Below are positions 63,255 through 64,000 of a DNA stretch of 64,000 bases, one piece after another. Origin of the DNA: Micavibrio aeruginosavorus ARL-13 (GTDB lineage: Bacteria; Pseudomonadota; Alphaproteobacteria; Micavibrionales; Micavibrionaceae); contig NC_016026.1 of NCBI RefSeq assembly GCF_000226315.1, forward strand, positions 1,612,001-1,676,000, written 5' to 3'. The notes under the pieces are model-generated. The model was not told where the DNA came from. It was given only the letters and a program-made list of their open reading frames with translations, and did not search any database. Each line of letters starts with the position of its first letter. Within the stretch, counting starts at the first letter, position 1. The translations under genes were made by a program, and so were the position numbers.

Positions 63255-64000
63255 TTAGTGGGACTGCTTCGCCAGGACGGCTTCGTTAATGCTGTTCGGC
63301 AGATCTTCCGCCACTTCCTTGCGTGACAACCACGGCAGGATGACCAAGAAGAACACGAAGTAGTACGTCGTGCAGATCTGTCCCAGAATGACCCAGATTC
63401 CTTCCGGCAATTGCGCGCCGACGTAACCCAGAACCAGGAACGACACCACCAGCAGCATCAGGAACTTGCGATACAGCGGACGGAAACGCGCGCTGCGGAC
63501 CGGATGGGAATCCAGCCACGGCAGTACGAACAGAACCGCAATCGCACCGAACATTGCAATCACACCACCCAGCTTCGCCTCGATAAAGACAATGTCGGTG
63601 AACGGGATGCCAATATCAAACGTGATCGCACGCAGAATTGCGTAGAACGGCAGGAAGTACCATTCCGGAACAATGTGCGCCGGTGTTTGCATCGGGTTGA
63701 ACGGAATGTAGTGATCCGGGTGCGCCAGCAGGTTCGGTGCAAAGAATGTCACACCGACATAGCACAGCAGGAACACGCCCAGGCCAAACGTATCTTTCGA
63801 TGTGTAATACGGATGGAACGGCAGGGTATCCTGCGGCCCTTTCACATCAATACCCAGCGGGTTGTTCGAACCCGTAACATGCAAAGCCCAAACGTGAATA
63901 CCGACAACGGCAAAAATCACGAACGGCAACAGGTAATGCAGGGCAAAGAAACGGTTCAGGGTCGGGTTATCAACCGTGAAACCACCCAGCAACAAGGTGT
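63255..64000 (-). CDS. petB: Cytochrome b of the bc1 complex, 5' end missing
   Basis: C-terminal 248 codons of the quinol-oxidising subunit; the start is beyond the right edge. The visible part begins GGFTVDNPTLNRFFALHYLL (haem region), and has PEWYFLPFYAILRAI (Qo-site PEWY), HPDHYIPFNPMQTPAHI, and further membrane helices (GGVIAMFGAIAVLFVLPWL). The length and order with petC agree with an intact bc1 operon. Confidence 0.95.
   Translation of the reverse strand, partial: TLLLGGFTVDNPTLNRFFALHYLLPFVIFAVVGIHVWALHVTGSNNPLGIDVKGPQDTLPFHPYYTSKDTFGLGVFLLCYVGVTFFAPNLLAHPDHYIPFNPMQTPAHIVPEWYFLPFYAILRAITFDIGIPFTDIVFIEAKLGGVIAMFGAIAVLFVLPWLDSHPVRSARFRPLYRKFLMLLVVSFLVLGYVGAQLPEGIWVILGQICTTYYFVFFLVILPWLSRKEVAEDLPNSINEAVLAKQSH

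Overview
The window looks like chromosomal DNA of a free-living alphaproteobacterium. The evidence is DUF1013, DUF1192, DUF465 and DUF502 family proteins, a cytochrome bc1 operon, GluQ, an NDUFAF5-type methyltransferase near comF and grxC, and a uvrA-ssb-gyrA-coaD neighbourhood. The large secreted adhesin-like proteins and extra chaperone-like genes would suit an epibiotic predator of the Micavibrio type. That placement is inference; no marker RNA gene is present to settle it. I saw no transposase, integrase, CRISPR array, rRNA or phage module.

Layout. 1-2603 (minus): DUF502 membrane protein, cysK and cysE, behind a leader with a possible attenuator, then a partial secreted protein at the left edge. 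2998-6693: an accessory patch with two related HTH regulators around an EgtD-type methyltransferase, a frameshifted WHxH-type gene, a DUF6176 protein and a small membrane protein. 6711-14523 (minus): tRNA-Lys, coaD, nudix, gyrA, DUF2059, a tandem HIT protein, a 3-hydroxyisobutyrate dehydrogenase-like enzyme, a methyltransferase and ssb. 14757-25236 (plus): two tandem ClpA/B-like ATPases lying between ssb and uvrA, then uvrA, a membrane J-domain protein and a membrane partner. The two Clp-like genes and the J-domain gene share a promoter-like motif 59-68 bases before their start codons. 25287-27017: divergent nsrR and hmp for nitric oxide detoxification. 27074-27158: tRNA-Leu.

27235-40747 (minus) is the most striking region: a 13.5-kb tightly spaced operon of exported proteins. 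It has a giant protein split by one frameshift at a G8 tract (about 2,840 residues if joined), with YadA-head-like repeats and a C-terminal S74 self-cleaving chaperone plus membrane anchor. Two LamG proteins and one LVIVD-propeller/DUF1566 protein follow. All four carry copies of a short Cys...QYC...W module.

41203-64000: housekeeping and conserved hypothetical genes, including dsbB-like, HNH nuclease, esterase, gluQ, nitrilase-family amidase, grxC, UbiH-family hydroxylase, comF, a long methyltransferase fusion, guaC, DUF1013 regulator, ALDH7-type dehydrogenase, Na/Pi symporter and cytochrome bc1 (petC and part of petB). Five intergenic palindromic repeats of one family are scattered from 23 to 58 kb. 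One intergenic region (57588-57671) resembles an alphaproteobacterial small RNA with an exposed anti-Shine-Dalgarno motif.
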